Origin: Sitta carolinensis
Taxonomy: Eukaryota; Chordata; Aves; Passeriformes; Sittidae
Assembly: GCA_032173965.1 (NCBI GenBank)
Contig: CM063288.1
Span: forward strand, 9,962,501-10,026,500
Reading direction: 5' to 3'
Length of the DNA: 64,000 nucleotides
This document shows, piece after piece, positions 63,358 through 64,000 of this stretch (position 1 is its first letter; every line of letters starts with the position of its first letter). The notes under the pieces were generated by a model. It was not told the DNA's origin. It ran no database searches and was given only the letters and a program-made list of their open reading frames with translations. The translations under genes were made by a program, and so were the position numbers.

Positions 63358-64000
63358 CAAAACTTCCCCAGCACACACACATCATTCATATTACCCTGCT
63401 CTACAAGTGACTGAAGGCGTGAAATACACTGGGGGTTTAACATACAGTTAACTCTAGAAAGGGACAGGACAACTCTAATTTTTAATGTCCACAGCTTCAA
63501 AAGTAAATCCTGTTACTACAGGAACTGCTACTAATTCCAGAGAAAGTAATATAGATACAGGTAGTGTCCTAAAAAAAAATATCTTCCCAGGTGGATCCAG
63601 ACAGGAAGAGAAGTATGAGCTTATTTACAGACCAGTGCAAAACTGCACAAGGCTTTCCAGCCTCGTCATGCTCTACTTCCCAAAGGACTCCTTAAACATG
63701 TTATTGTTTTCACTGGGATTTCATTCCAATGGGGGGAAACATCCATCAAAGATATATTCTGCTCTAAAATGCTTCTTGGCTTTATGAGGTAATAATAAAC
63801 ATATTCATATTAAATTTTATTCCTGTGAAAGATGAACAGCAGCAGCACATATACGAACGGTTCCTCTAACTTAAGTTCTACATTTTCCCAATTCACTGAA
63901 AAAAACAGATTCCCTTCTGTCTTGCATTTCAGATCAGACGGCTAGATTTCAAACGAGGAATGTCTTTTGCAGGTGTAATTTTTGCATAATTAGGGCACCC

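Larger units (their letters stand above)
28210..64000 (-). other. KALRN: KALRN intron 1, 3' part only (at least 35.8 kb)
   Basis: This is sequence upstream of exon 2 in gene orientation. I searched it for the reverse complement of the first coding exon of the long isoform (TDRFWDQWYLWYL) and did not find it. Kalirin is known to use several alternative first exons, and one could sit here unrecognised. Most of the old repeats in the window lie in this interval. Confidence 0.85.

Overview
The window is vertebrate nuclear DNA, almost certainly from a bird. It is AT-leaning and nearly all non-coding. It has no operons, no bacterial-style coding density, no rRNA and no CRISPR array. The bird call rests on a truncated CR1 LINE 3' end at 38184-38273 that has the wording typical of avian CR1 tails, on sparse and mostly very old repeats, and on the vertebrate gene described next.

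The only gene I can support is KALRN (kalirin, a Dbl-family RhoGEF scaffold) on the minus strand. Two short consecutive coding exons are clear. The exon at 28135-28209 (75 bp) encodes the residues leading into the Sec14/CRAL-TRIO domain. The exon at 17747-17861 (115 bp) continues that domain. Both have consensus splice sites, sensible branch points and matching phases, and joined they give an uninterrupted kalirin N-terminal segment. The ending RKLVTYLASVPS is the kalirin version; the paralogue TRIO differs there (family knowledge). These match the second and third coding exons of the long isoform. The first coding exon should lie to the right of the window and the next exon to the left; I found neither.

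Layout in + coordinates: 1-17746 is the upstream-most (5') part of the intron after the 115-bp exon. 17747-17861 is exon 3. 17862-28134 is the whole 10.3-kb intron between the exons. 28135-28209 is exon 2. 28210-64000 is 35.8 kb of the intron before exon 2. The introns hold seven probable or possible MIR/CORE-type SINE copies, one CR1 tail, one possible LINE ORF remnant, several microsatellites and homopolymers, a few perfect inverted repeats, and a GC/CpG-richer patch near 36.9-37.2 kb that could be an alternative promoter but is unproven.

The many open frames of 60-218 codons have no recognisable domains. They overlap one another on both strands, and I treat them as chance. I did not find a new biological system here. 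The observations most worth checking are the CpG patch, three blocks that look like candidate intronic enhancers, and the well-preserved SINE near the right end.
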